Shown one piece after another: positions 43,951-52,189 of a stretch of DNA of 64,000 nt (positions are counted from its first letter, which is position 1; every line of letters begins with the position of its first letter). This DNA comes from Aldehydirespirator sp965116965 (GTDB lineage: Bacteria > Actinomycetota > Acidimicrobiia > Acidimicrobiales > Aldehydirespiratoraceae), in NCBI GenBank assembly GCA_965116965.1, contig OZ220743.1, forward strand, positions 372,001-436,000. Direction: 5' to 3'. Made by a program: the position numbers and the translations under genes. Under the pieces are notes generated by a model. That model ran no database searches and was not told where the DNA came from. It worked only from the letters and a program-made list of their open reading frames with translations.

Positions 43951-44589
43951 ATGAGCGAAGAGTCGACGTCCGGTGCCGGTGATCAGCATCCTGGCACGCC
44001 ATCCTCCGACGCCGCATCCCCGGACCCTGTTCCTGGTCCGGGTCCCGGCGGCGATGCCCGGCTCGGGCCTCGCCCGAGACCGGCGCCGCGCTCCGCATTC
44101 GGCCGTGCCATGCGAGCCAGGGCCAACCGCCGCCTGCGCGCCCGCCGGGTTCGTCGGCTCGTCAGGCACATTGAGCCCTGGTCGGTGTTGAAGGTGTCGT
44201 TGGTCCTCTATTTCTGCGCCTGGGTGATCATGCTGTTCGTGGGGGTGACGCTGTGGAACTTGGCGGTGAATTCCGGCCTGGTGTCCAACGTCGAGAACTT
44301 TGTGGTGGAGTTGTTCGCGCTGGAGTCGTTCAAGATCAACGCGGACCAGATTTTCAGGGTTGCCGCCGTGGGCGGGCTGCTGATGGTCCTCGCGGGCAGC
44401 GGCCTGACCGTGCTCGGAGCGGTGCTGTTCAACTTGATCAGCGACGTCACCGGGGGAGTGCGCCTGACCGTGGTCGAGGAGGAGACGGCCCGCCCGCGCC
44501 CGCGCCGGGCTCGGAGGCGGGTTCTTGTGGCCGCCCCGCCTCCCGTTGCCGCCCCGCTCGCTGAACGCAGCGAACAAGAGAGGAGATGA
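43951..44589 (+). CDS. DUF3566 membrane protein, 212 aa
   Basis: This conserved actinobacterial protein is encoded after gyrA. The N-terminal 70 residues are Pro/Gly-rich then basic. The DUF3566 core follows with helices at about residues 85-106 (VLYFCAWVIMLFVGVTLWNL) and 143-165 (VGGLLMVLAGSGLTVLGAVLF), joined by a loop with FVVELFALESFKINADQIF. The last 14 residues (AAPLAERSEQERR) are encoded by a partial copy of the dispersed repeat, which supplies the stop. Confidence 0.88.
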   Translation: MSEESTSGAGDQHPGTPSSDAASPDPVPGPGPGGDARLGPRPRPAPRSAFGRAMRARANRRLRARRVRRLVRHIEPWSVLKVSLVLYFCAWVIMLFVGVTLWNLAVNSGLVSNVENFVVELFALESFKINADQIFRVAAVGGLLMVLAGSGLTVLGAVLFNLISDVTGGVRLTVVEEETARPRPRRARRRVLVAAPPPVAAPLAERSEQERR

Positions 44590-44651
44590 CAGAGGCCGAG
44601 CGCGCGAGCCCGTGGCCCGAGCGGCCCTCAGGTCGCAGCGAACAAGAGCGG
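44561..44651 (-). repeat. Dispersed intergenic repeat, copies k (partial) and l
   Basis: Partial copy k (44561-44585, CTGAACGCAGCGAACAAGAG) forms the end of the DUF3566 gene. Full copy l is 44614-44651 with the CCTCAGG middle, preceded by AGAGGCCGAGCGCGCGAGC, the outer part of the long form. Both are inverse. Copy l ends 35 bases before tRNA-Ile. Confidence 0.85.
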
Positions 44652-44686
44652 AAATGACAACCCCGCGGCTAGCGTGGTGCGCCGCT

Positions 44687-44760
<74 letters not shown>

Positions 44761-44799
44761 CACTCCAGCCCGACAGCCTGACACTGCACGGAGGCCGTC

Positions 44800-44952
44800 T
44801 TGGCCGCAGGATTCATCACTCTGGTTCGCCGGACCTTCGTTGCCGTCGTCGTCGGGATGGCGGTGGCCGCGGCCATTCGGGTGCGCGGCCGTGGCGGCGT
44901 GCCCCCCCAGACGGGAGGCTGGCGCGAGCTGCGGGACGACGAGTTGATCTGA
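44800..44952 (+). CDS. Small single-helix membrane protein, 50 aa
   Basis: A TTG start at 44800 follows a GGAGG site by 5 bases. The stop overlaps the next ATG (TGATG). The product has a basic start, one hydrophobic segment (FVAVVVGMAVAAAI) and a polar tail ending GGWRELRDDELI. No family was recognised. Spacing and coupling to the following gene are the support. Confidence 0.6.
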   Translation: MAAGFITLVRRTFVAVVVGMAVAAAIRVRGRGGVPPQTGGWRELRDDELI

Positions 44953-45974
44953 TGGCGGTGGATGGCGCCGCCGCGAGCGTCGTTGTGCTCGGGGCCGGCG
45001 CGACAGGGGCTCGGATCGTTCGTATGCTCGCAGCCAGCCGTCGGGTCGGCTCCGTGGAAGTACGGGACGCGGATCCGGATCGGATGCACAAGGTCGCCGG
45101 CTCGTTCGATGACGCCGTGACCTTCGGTGAAGGTCTGGCTGTGCCCGATTCCGCAGACTTGGTGGTGGTGGCCACCAGTGCCGGAACCCAGACTGCAGCG
45201 GCCCGGAGCGGGTTGCGAGCGGGTGCCCGAATCGTTACGACCACCAACGAGATCATCGAGACCCGCGACCTTCTGGCCCTCGACCAGCAAGCCAGGCGCC
45301 ACGGCTTGCCGCTGGTGGTCGGCGCCGGTTTCATGCCCGGTCTCACCTGCCTGATGGCTCGCGTGGGCGCGGCAGAGTTCGACTTGATCGACGAGATCCA
45401 TGTCGCCAAGGCGGGCACGGGCGGGCCGGCCTGCGCCCGCCAGCACCACCGTGCCCTCAGCGGCCTCGCCATCGACTGGAGGGACGGTCGCTGGACCCGT
45501 CGGCCCGGTGGATCGGGTAGGGAGCTCTGCTGGTTCCCTGATCCTGTGGCCGGGCGGGACTGTTACCGGGGTGCGCTCCCCGATGCGCTGCTGCTCGTGC
45601 CGGCGTTCCCCGGCGTCGACCGGGTCACGGCCCGGATGGCGGCCACCCGCAGGGACCGCTTGACGGCGCCGCTGCCGATGATGCGCCGCCCCCATCCCGA
45701 GGGGGGCGTCGGGGCGGTGCGCGTCGAGCTCCGCGGCCGGCGCAGCGGCGGACGTCATGTGGTCGTGCTCGGCGCCCAGGCCCGTCCGGCCGAGGGCGCC
45801 GCCGTGGTGGCCGCTTCGACAGCTCTGCACCTCCTCGGCAACCGGGTCGAGCCCGGTGCCGGCGGGCTGGCGTCGATCGCCGACCCGGAGGGCTTGTTGA
45901 GGGAGGTGGCGGCTCGGAAGCTGCGGCCCTGCCGGTTCGAGGGGTTTGCGCTGTCACGCGGCGCCGTTGCCTGA
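44952..45974 (+). CDS. Saccharopine dehydrogenase-like NAD(P)-binding protein, 340 aa
   Basis: The N-terminus is a Rossmann fold (VVVLGAGATGARIVRML, VEVRDADPDRM, ADLVVVATSAGTQTA). The middle contains VVGAGFMPGLTCLMAR, typical of saccharopine dehydrogenase-like proteins. The C-terminal half has VGAVRVELRGRRSGGRHVVVLGA. The substrate is unknown. It is coupled to the 50-aa small membrane protein and is followed by the 3' end of hisN on the opposite strand. Confidence 0.8.
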   Translation: MAVDGAAASVVVLGAGATGARIVRMLAASRRVGSVEVRDADPDRMHKVAGSFDDAVTFGEGLAVPDSADLVVVATSAGTQTAAARSGLRAGARIVTTTNEIIETRDLLALDQQARRHGLPLVVGAGFMPGLTCLMARVGAAEFDLIDEIHVAKAGTGGPACARQHHRALSGLAIDWRDGRWTRRPGGSGRELCWFPDPVAGRDCYRGALPDALLLVPAFPGVDRVTARMAATRRDRLTAPLPMMRRPHPEGGVGAVRVELRGRRSGGRHVVVLGAQARPAEGAAVVAASTALHLLGNRVEPGAGGLASIADPEGLLREVAARKLRPCRFEGFALSRGAVA

Positions 45975-46021
45975 GACGGCCCACTGGGTGAGAGCTTGCC
46001 GCGTTGCCTCGTTGTCGGCCT

Positions 46022-46079
46022 CGCTCTTGTTCGCTGCGCTCACGGGCCGCTCGGGCCACGGCCTCGCAAGCTCGGCCCC
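46022..46079 (+). repeat. Dispersed intergenic repeat, copy m
   Basis: The core is 46022-46057 (CGCTCTTGTTCGCTGCGCTC, ACGGGCCGCTCGGGCC), followed by ACGGCCTCGCAAGCTCGGCC. It contains the hisN stop codon (46040-46042) and the last 12 codons of hisN. Confidence 0.85.
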
Positions 46080-46867
46080 TGGTTGAGACAGCCCAGCAGT
46101 TCGTCATGCAAGGCGCCGTTGGTAGCCACCGCTGAACCGCTCCGCCAGTCGTCCACCCCTGCGGTGTCTGAGAAGCGGCCCCCGGCCTCGGCGATGATGA
46201 CGGGCATCGGGGCGACGTCCCAGTCGAAGCACTCGGGATCGACCATGGCCTCGGCCCGTCCGGTGGCCACCAGGGCATAGCCGTAAGCGTCGCCCCAGGT
46301 TCGAATCCGGGCTCCCGCGGAGCGAACCGTCTCCAAGGCTCTGGCGGGCCAGTATGAGAGGCCGCTCGTGCACACGTAGGACTCCTGGAGGCCGGCATGG
46401 GCGCTGACCCTGCACGGCGCGCCGTCCCAGCGGGCCCCGAGGCCTCGGCCGGCCCACACGCACTCGTCCAGGGCGGGCAGGCAGATCACGCCCACCGCCG
46501 GCCCGCGATCGTCGACCAGGGCCAGCAGCGTGGCGAAGAGGGGGACCCCCTGAGCGAAGGCCTTGGTGCCGTCGATCGGGTCGATTACCCACGTCCGTCC
46601 GGTATGACCGGCCACCTCGCCCTCCTCCTCCCCCCGGATCGTGTCGTCGGGGTATGTCGCTGAGATCTCCGACCGCAGGAACCGCTCGGCCGCGTAGTCG
46701 GCCTCGGTGACGGGCGATCCGTCGCGCTTGGCCGTCACCGAGAGACCTCGCGACTGGTACCAGTCCAGGGTGAGTTGACCGGCCCGGCGGGTCGCATCCA
46801 CCGCAAAATCGACAAGATCCTGCTCGATCAACTCCTCACGACCCCCGTCTGCCGACATCCAGGCCAC
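46040..46867 (-). CDS. hisN: Histidinol-phosphatase HisN (inositol monophosphatase family), 275 aa
   Basis: Metal-binding motifs are VTEADYAAERF, GEEEGE, WVIDPIDGTKAF and FDWDVAPMPVIIAEAGG. The form DPIDGTKAFAQGVPLFATLLAL is characteristic of the HisN-type histidinol-phosphatase rather than SuhB; that enzyme removes phosphate from histidinol-phosphate in histidine synthesis. The C-terminal GPSLRGRGPSGP is encoded by the dispersed repeat and is probably not ancestral. It is divergent from the next gene. Confidence 0.88.
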   Translation of the reverse strand: MAWMSADGGREELIEQDLVDFAVDATRRAGQLTLDWYQSRGLSVTAKRDGSPVTEADYAAERFLRSEISATYPDDTIRGEEEGEVAGHTGRTWVIDPIDGTKAFAQGVPLFATLLALVDDRGPAVGVICLPALDECVWAGRGLGARWDGAPCRVSAHAGLQESYVCTSGLSYWPARALETVRSAGARIRTWGDAYGYALVATGRAEAMVDPECFDWDVAPMPVIIAEAGGRFSDTAGVDDWRSGSAVATNGALHDELLGCLNQGPSLRGRGPSGP

Positions 46868-46874
46868 CGTCCTG

Positions 46875-46902
46875 TTGTTGTTCGATTGAATTGCATTATA
46901 TT
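46875..46902 (+). promoter_or_regulatory. Sigma70-type promoter, probably leaderless
   Basis: TTGTTG (46875-46880), a 16-base spacer and TATATT (46897-46902) lie in a short AT-rich stretch. The ATG of the next gene is at 46910, where transcription would begin. There is no ribosome-binding site, so a leaderless mRNA is likely. Confidence 0.6.
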
Positions 46903-46909
46903 CTACCCT

Positions 46910-47248
46910 ATGTCAATCAGCGATCAGCTCTTTCGCCAAGCGACTCTCAAGATGCTGCGGGCCGAGAGATGCCACTCGGTTGCCACGGTGCTCGACCGCC
47001 GCCGGGGTGCGTTGACCGAGCGCCATCGACCGGTGTCCGCCCTGCACCATGCAGAGGTCTGGCGGGGTCGAGCCGCCACCGCCAGCCGCACCAGGCTGCA
47101 CCGTGTCATCGGCGCGGCACTGTATTCCCTGGGCTTCGACCTGGCGACCGCCAGCCGGGCGCTGCGCAGCGAGGCCTCCAGGCTCGAGCAGGAGGCAGCT
47201 GCGCTGCAGCGCCGGGCGCGCGCGAGGCTGTCTCGGGATCCCGGCTGA
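46910..47248 (+). CDS. Hypothetical protein, 112 aa
   Basis: This is a basic, Arg/Ala-rich protein: MSISDQLFRQATLKMLRAER at the start and a probable coiled coil at the end (RALRSEASRLEQEAAALQRR). No membrane segment or known domain was seen. ATG 46910 is placed right after a promoter without a ribosome-binding site. lldD follows after 32 bases, so the two may share the transcript. Confidence 0.6.
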   Translation: MSISDQLFRQATLKMLRAERCHSVATVLDRRRGALTERHRPVSALHHAEVWRGRAATASRTRLHRVIGAALYSLGFDLATASRALRSEASRLEQEAAALQRRARARLSRDPG

Positions 47249-47280
47249 CACGCACGGCCCGCTCGCGTATTGTCGCGCCC

Positions 47281-48504
47281 ATGATCATCGACACACTCAG
47301 GTCGGTCCTGCGATTCCGCCGGTTCGAGTTCAGCGCCGCGAAGCGGCGGCTTCAGAAGGCAGCCAGCATCGAAGACTTGCGCCGGATCGCTCGGCGGCGC
47401 CTTCCCGGCGGCGTGTTCGACTACATCGACGGAGGGGCCGAGGACGAGGTTGCGATGGATCGCAACACGCGCGCCTTCCGCGAGTTCGAGTTCGTGCCCC
47501 GCGTGCTGCGCGACATGGGAAACGTGGACGTCACCGGCACGATTCTCGGCCACGAAGTTCCCTTCCCGCTGATACTGGCGCCTACCGGCTTCACCCGGAT
47601 CGCCCACCCTTCTGGCGAGTTGGCCGTGGCCCGGGCCGCGGAGCGAGCCGGGCTGCCCTACTCGCTGTCCACGATGGGAACCCGCTCGGTCGAGGAGGTG
47701 GCCGCGGTCAGCAACGGCTCGAAGTGGTTCCAGGTCTATGTCTGGCGCGACAAGGGCCTGCTCAGGGACATGATCCTGAGAGCCGCTGAAGCCGGTTTCG
47801 AAGTGCTGTGCATCACGGTGGACGCGGCCATGCTGGGCCGCCGGGAGCGCGATGTGCGCAGAGGCTTCACGCTTCCTCCCAAGATGGGGCTCGACATCCT
47901 GGTGGAGGGAATGATCCGTCCCAGCTGGAGCCTGCGATTCGCTTTCTCTGAGCCGATTGAGTTCGCCAACGTGGCCGGCAACACCGACATAGACGGTTCG
48001 ACTGCGGTGGACCTGGCCGCGTTCATGAACGAGCAGTTCGATCCGACGTTGTCGTGGGAGGACGTGGAGTGGATGCGCTCGCTGTGGGATGGACCGGTGC
48101 TGATCAAGGGCGTCCAGAGCGTGGCCGACGCGGTGATCGCCCGCGATCGGGGGCTCGATGGCATCGTCCTGTCCAATCACGGCGGCCGCCAGCTCGACTC
48201 GGCCCCGTCGATCGTCGAGCTCGTGCAACCGGTGGCTGAAGCGGTCGGCGGCGACCTCGACATCGTCTGCGACGGCGGGGTTCGGCGGGGCGGCGACATC
48301 GTCAAGGCGCTGGCCCTCGGAGCGACGTCGTGCATGATCGGGCGGCCCTACCTGTACGGGCTGGCTGCGGCGGGGGAAGATGGCGTGGACTGGGTCATCG
48401 AGCACCTTCGCACCGGCATGGAACGCGACATGGCTCTGTGCGGCGCAGCCAGCGTCTCCGAGCTGACCCCGGAACTCGTCTACCGGCCCGCGAAGCACGG
48501 CTGA
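47281..48504 (+). CDS. lldD: FMN-dependent alpha-hydroxy-acid dehydrogenase (L-lactate dehydrogenase-like), 407 aa
   Basis: This TIM-barrel flavoprotein oxidises L-2-hydroxy acids, most often lactate to pyruvate. Family motifs are LPGGVFDYIDGGAEDE, LILAPTGFTRIAHPSGE, KWFQVYVWRDKGL, ITVDAAMLGRRERDVR, and the active-site block LSNHGGRQLDSAPSIVEL with the catalytic His. ATG 47281 is the family start. Pyruvate is the amino acceptor of the probable taurine aminotransferase encoded next, which may be why they are adjacent (inference). Confidence 0.9.
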   Translation: MIIDTLRSVLRFRRFEFSAAKRRLQKAASIEDLRRIARRRLPGGVFDYIDGGAEDEVAMDRNTRAFREFEFVPRVLRDMGNVDVTGTILGHEVPFPLILAPTGFTRIAHPSGELAVARAAERAGLPYSLSTMGTRSVEEVAAVSNGSKWFQVYVWRDKGLLRDMILRAAEAGFEVLCITVDAAMLGRRERDVRRGFTLPPKMGLDILVEGMIRPSWSLRFAFSEPIEFANVAGNTDIDGSTAVDLAAFMNEQFDPTLSWEDVEWMRSLWDGPVLIKGVQSVADAVIARDRGLDGIVLSNHGGRQLDSAPSIVELVQPVAEAVGGDLDIVCDGGVRRGGDIVKALALGATSCMIGRPYLYGLAAAGEDGVDWVIEHLRTGMERDMALCGAASVSELTPELVYRPAKHG

Positions 48505-48632
48505 GCCCTCGAGGCCGTCAGGACCCCCGCCGCGCTGGGGCCCGATTGTCTTTGGTTAGACACCCTCTCGTTCTTGTTGCATGCTCTAATCAAATCGCTC
48601 TAACATCGCGCAAGGACGCGAGGAAGGCTCGG

Positions 48633-50003
48633 ATGGGAGACCGGGAGCAGGCTCGGGATCACCTACTGCCCCACTTCACGCGCGGTGACGCCTGGCGTCG
48701 GGACGACCTTGTCGTGATCGACCGGGGCGAAGGCTGCTACGTGTGGGATGCGGAGGGGAACCGGTATCTCGATGCTCTCGCGGGCCTGTTCTGCACCAAT
48801 CTCGGTCACGGCCGCAGTGACCTCACCGCCGCCGCGGCCAAGCAGATGGACCGGCTGGCCTTCTACCCGAACTGGGGATTCGCCCACCCCTCGGCTATCG
48901 AGGCCGCATCGGTGATCGCCGCAGTCGCGCCGTCCGACCTCGACCGGGTCTTCTTCGTGAGTTCCGGCTCGGAAGCGGTGGAGTCGGCCCTGAAGTTCGC
49001 CCGCTGCTACCACCTCGCCAACGGCGACGCAGACCGCACCAAGGTGGTGGCCCGCCAGTGGGCCTATCACGGCACAACCCTGGGAGCCCTGTCGCTCACG
49101 GGCATTCCGAGCTTCCGGGATCCGTACCTGCCGATGCTCGCCAACAATGTGGTGCGCGTTCCCAACACTCTGGGATCCGGGGCCGAGTCCGGCCGCCCCG
49201 TCCGGGAGTTGACCTGCGTGAGCGCGATCGAAGAGGCGATCGTTGCCGCCGGTCCGGAGACCGTGGCCATGGTCATCGCCGAGCCGGTGCAGAACGGCCG
49301 AGGCGCGCTCGTTCCGCCCCAGGGGTACTGGCAGGAGCTGCGCCGGATCTGCGACACGTACGGCGCGCTGCTCTGCGCCGACGAGGTCATCAACTCTTTC
49401 GGGCGGCTGGGTCACTGGTTCGGCAGCGAGCGTTTCAGCGCCGAGCCCGACATGGTCACCTTCGCCAAGGGCGTCACCAGCGCATACCAGCCCCTGGGAG
49501 GGCTGGTGGTGCGCGGACCGCTCGTGGACCGGGTGTGGGATTCACCGCTTGCGATGTATGTCCACGGCTCCACCTTCGGCGGCCATCCCGTGGCCACTGC
49601 GGTTGCGGTGGCCAACATGACCGCCATGCGCGATGAAGACGTCTTGGCGGGCGTACTGGCCAACGAGGATCGTCTGGGCGATGGGCTGCGGGCGCTGATG
49701 GAGTCCCACGCCTGTGTGAAGGACGTGAGGGGCGCCGGCTACTTCTATTCCGTCGAGTTGATACGCGACCGGGACTCGGGAATGGAACTGACCGAGGCGG
49801 ATGCGGCCGAGCTGCTCCCGGGAGGCGTCCTCGACGGGCTGGTGCGATCGGCACGTGTGCTGGTGCGGCCCGACGGCAGGGGCGCAGTGATGCTCGCGGT
49901 GTCGCCGCCGCTGGTAGCCGACGAATCCGTGATCGACGACCTGCTCGGTCGTCTCGACCAAGTGCTCGACCGCCTGGGCGGTTGGCTGAAGACCTCGACA
50001 TGA
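48633..50003 (+). CDS. tpa: Class III aminotransferase, probable taurine:pyruvate aminotransferase, 456 aa
   Basis: This PLP enzyme has the fold-type I class III signature: GSEAVESALKFAR near residue 112, QWAYHGTTLGALSLTG, PLP-binding Asp250 in LLCADEVINSFGR, and catalytic Lys279 in FAKGVTSAYQPLGG. N-terminal GEGCYVWDAEGNRYLDALAGLFC is like omega-amino acid aminotransferases, including Tpa. The sequence alone does not give the substrate. The taurine assignment comes from the next genes: tauABC, pta and a sulfite-dehydrogenase-like complex. The reaction would be taurine + pyruvate to sulfoacetaldehyde + alanine. Confidence 0.78.
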   Translation: MGDREQARDHLLPHFTRGDAWRRDDLVVIDRGEGCYVWDAEGNRYLDALAGLFCTNLGHGRSDLTAAAAKQMDRLAFYPNWGFAHPSAIEAASVIAAVAPSDLDRVFFVSSGSEAVESALKFARCYHLANGDADRTKVVARQWAYHGTTLGALSLTGIPSFRDPYLPMLANNVVRVPNTLGSGAESGRPVRELTCVSAIEEAIVAAGPETVAMVIAEPVQNGRGALVPPQGYWQELRRICDTYGALLCADEVINSFGRLGHWFGSERFSAEPDMVTFAKGVTSAYQPLGGLVVRGPLVDRVWDSPLAMYVHGSTFGGHPVATAVAVANMTAMRDEDVLAGVLANEDRLGDGLRALMESHACVKDVRGAGYFYSVELIRDRDSGMELTEADAAELLPGGVLDGLVRSARVLVRPDGRGAVMLAVSPPLVADESVIDDLLGRLDQVLDRLGGWLKTST

Positions 50004-50037
50004 GGCTTCGACATACCCGACGAATTGGAGGGATCCC

Positions 50038-52080
50038 ATGAAACGACTATTGGCCTTACTGGCCGTACTGGTGCTTGTTGCCGCCGCCTGCGGCGACGAC
50101 GAAGAGGCACCCGCACCTGCCGCCGACGTCGAGGACGCCACGGCTGCGGCCACCACCGACGACGATGCCGCACCAGCACCCGCTGACGACACGATGCTGG
50201 ATGAGTTGAATGTGGCGTACTTCTTGGAGTGGCCGACGGCGAATCAGGTGGCCCAGGCCGAGCAGACCTATGACGAGGCTCTGGGTATGAAGGTGAATTG
50301 GATCTCGTTCCCCAACGGCAATGACATGGCGGTGGCGATGGAGGCCGGCGACATCGACATTTCCTATTCGCAGGGGTTGACGCCGTTCGCGAATTTCGTG
50401 ACGGCCGGCGCGGACCACCTGATCGTGGGCGTGGCGGTGTCCTACGCCGACGCGGACAACTGTGTGGCTCATCCCGACTATGGAGTGACCGCGGCGAACG
50501 CGGCTGAGACGCTGGCGGGTCAGAGCGTCTACACGCCTTTGGGGAATGTGACCCATTACAAGCTGCTGAAGATGCTGGACCATCTCGGGGTGGACGCGTC
50601 CACCATGGAGTTCATCCAGTCCGAGGGCGGCCCGGCGGCGGTGGCCGCGCTGGACTCGGGCGCGGTGGCGATGGCCTGCGCGTTCGGCGGGGCGGTCAAC
50701 GAGATGATCGACAACGGCGGCAACGTGGTGATGACCGGCGCCGAGCAGGAGGCCGTGGGCATCTTGACCTTCGACGTGATCAGCACGACCCGGGACTTCG
50801 CTGAGGCCTATCCGAGCGTGGTGACGGCGTTCCTGCAGGTGACCGAGGACGCCAACCGGGCCTACAACGACGACCGGGCGCCGTTCATCGACACCATCGC
50901 GGGGGCTGCGGGCATGGACCGCGAGGCGACCATCGCGCTGCTGGACGCGTTCACGTTCCCTGAGAGGGACGAGCAGCTGTCGGCCGTGTGGCTGGGCGGC
51001 ACCGTGCAGGACAGCATGAAGGGCCAGATGGACTTCTTCGTCGAACAGGGCGAGAACGAGTCCGCCCTGCGGAGCTACGACTCCTACGTCGACACCAGCT
51101 ACCTCGAAGCAGTCGAGGTCCGGCCAGGCGGGTCCATGGCTGCTGAGGAGATGATGCTGGATGAGTTGAATGTGGCGTACTTCTTGGAGTGGCCGACGGC
51201 GAATCAGGTGGCCCAGGCCGAGCAGACCTATGACGAGGCTCTGGGTATGAAGGTGAATTGGATCTCGTTCCCCAACGGCAATGACATGGCGGTGGCGATG
51301 GAGGCCGGCGACATCGACATTTCCTATTCGCAGGGGTTGACGCCGTTCGCGAATTTCGTGACGGCCGGCGCGGACCACCTGATCGTGGGCGTGGCGGTGT
51401 CCTACGCCGACGCGGACAACTGTGTGGCTCATCCCGACTATGGAGTGACCGCGGCGAACGCGGCTGAGACGCTGGCGGGTCAGAGCGTCTACACGCCTTT
51501 GGGGAATGTGACCCATTACAAGCTGCTGAAGATGCTGGACCATCTCGGGGTGGACGCGTCCACCATGGAGTTCATCCAGTCCGAGGGCGGCCCGGCGGCG
51601 GTGGCCGCGCTGGACTCGGGCGCGGTGGCGATGGCCTGCGCGTTCGGCGGGGCGGTCAACGAGATGATCGACAACGGCGGCAACGTGGTGATGACCGGCG
51701 CCGAGCAGGAGGCCGCGGGCATCTTGACCTTCGACGTGATCAGCACGACCCGGGACTTCGCTGAGGCCTATCCGAGCGTGGTGACGGCGTTCCTGCAGGT
51801 GACCGAGGACGCCAACCGGGCCTACAACGACGACCGGGCGCCGTTCATCGACACCATCGCGGGGGCTGCGGGCATGGACCGCGAGGCGACCATCGCGCTG
51901 CTGGACGCGTTCACGTTCCCTGAGAGGGACGAGCAGCTGTCGGCCGTGTGGCTGGGCGGCACCGTGCAGGACAGCATGAAGGGCCAGATGGACTTCTTCG
52001 TCGAACAGGGCGAGAACGAGTCCGCCCTGCGGAGCTACGACTCCTACGTCGACACCAGCTACCTCGAAGCAGTCAACTGA
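50038..52080 (+). CDS. tauA: TauA-like lipoprotein with two tandem near-identical binding domains, 680 aa
   Basis: A lipoprotein signal (MKRLLALLAVLVLVAAAC, Cys18) and an acidic Ala-rich linker precede domain 1 (residues about 52-359) and domain 2 (about 372-680), joined by VEVRPGGSMAAEEM. Each domain matches the taurine-binding TauA/SsuA/NMT1 type: DELNVAYFLEWPTANQVAQA, WISFPNGNDMAVAMEAGDID, and TPLGNVTHYKLLKMLDHLGV, equivalent to the THY segment of E. coli TauA. The two copies differ by one residue (Val/Ala). A usual TauA is one domain of about 300 aa. The start has a GGAGG site. Confidence 0.85.
   Translation: MKRLLALLAVLVLVAAACGDDEEAPAPAADVEDATAAATTDDDAAPAPADDTMLDELNVAYFLEWPTANQVAQAEQTYDEALGMKVNWISFPNGNDMAVAMEAGDIDISYSQGLTPFANFVTAGADHLIVGVAVSYADADNCVAHPDYGVTAANAAETLAGQSVYTPLGNVTHYKLLKMLDHLGVDASTMEFIQSEGGPAAVAALDSGAVAMACAFGGAVNEMIDNGGNVVMTGAEQEAVGILTFDVISTTRDFAEAYPSVVTAFLQVTEDANRAYNDDRAPFIDTIAGAAGMDREATIALLDAFTFPERDEQLSAVWLGGTVQDSMKGQMDFFVEQGENESALRSYDSYVDTSYLEAVEVRPGGSMAAEEMMLDELNVAYFLEWPTANQVAQAEQTYDEALGMKVNWISFPNGNDMAVAMEAGDIDISYSQGLTPFANFVTAGADHLIVGVAVSYADADNCVAHPDYGVTAANAAETLAGQSVYTPLGNVTHYKLLKMLDHLGVDASTMEFIQSEGGPAAVAALDSGAVAMACAFGGAVNEMIDNGGNVVMTGAEQEAAGILTFDVISTTRDFAEAYPSVVTAFLQVTEDANRAYNDDRAPFIDTIAGAAGMDREATIALLDAFTFPERDEQLSAVWLGGTVQDSMKGQMDFFVEQGENESALRSYDSYVDTSYLEAVN
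50193..52074 (+). repeat. 922-bp in-frame tandem duplication inside tauA
   Basis: Bases 50193-51114 and 51153-52074 are identical except for T/C at 50756 and 51716. The period is exactly 960 bp, a multiple of three, with a 38-bp unique spacer. Even silent positions are identical, which indicates a very recent duplication or continuing gene conversion. Confidence 0.97.
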
Positions 52081-52088
52081 CCTTGGCG

Positions 52089-52123
52089 GCGGGCGGGCGC
52101 CTGAGTCCGGAGCGCCCGCCCGC
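52089..52123 (+). terminator. Strong GC hairpin between tauA and tauB
   Basis: GCGGGCGGGCGC (52089-52100) pairs perfectly with GCGCCCGCCCGC (52112-52123) around an 11-base loop. It begins 9 bases after the tauA stop. There is no T-tract. It probably acts as a partial terminator or mRNA 3'-end stabiliser, giving more binding protein than ATPase, like the hairpin after the other binding-protein gene. Confidence 0.7.
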
Positions 52124-52189
52124 TGACGGCTTCGCAGTCGAGCGACTACCGTCAGGCTGAGTCGACATCCGGGCCGAAGGGGGAACCGC

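Noticed and set aside
50193..52074. Insertion sequence or composite element
   Set aside because: The repeated DNA is the coding sequence of one binding domain, in frame, without transposase or terminal inverted repeats.
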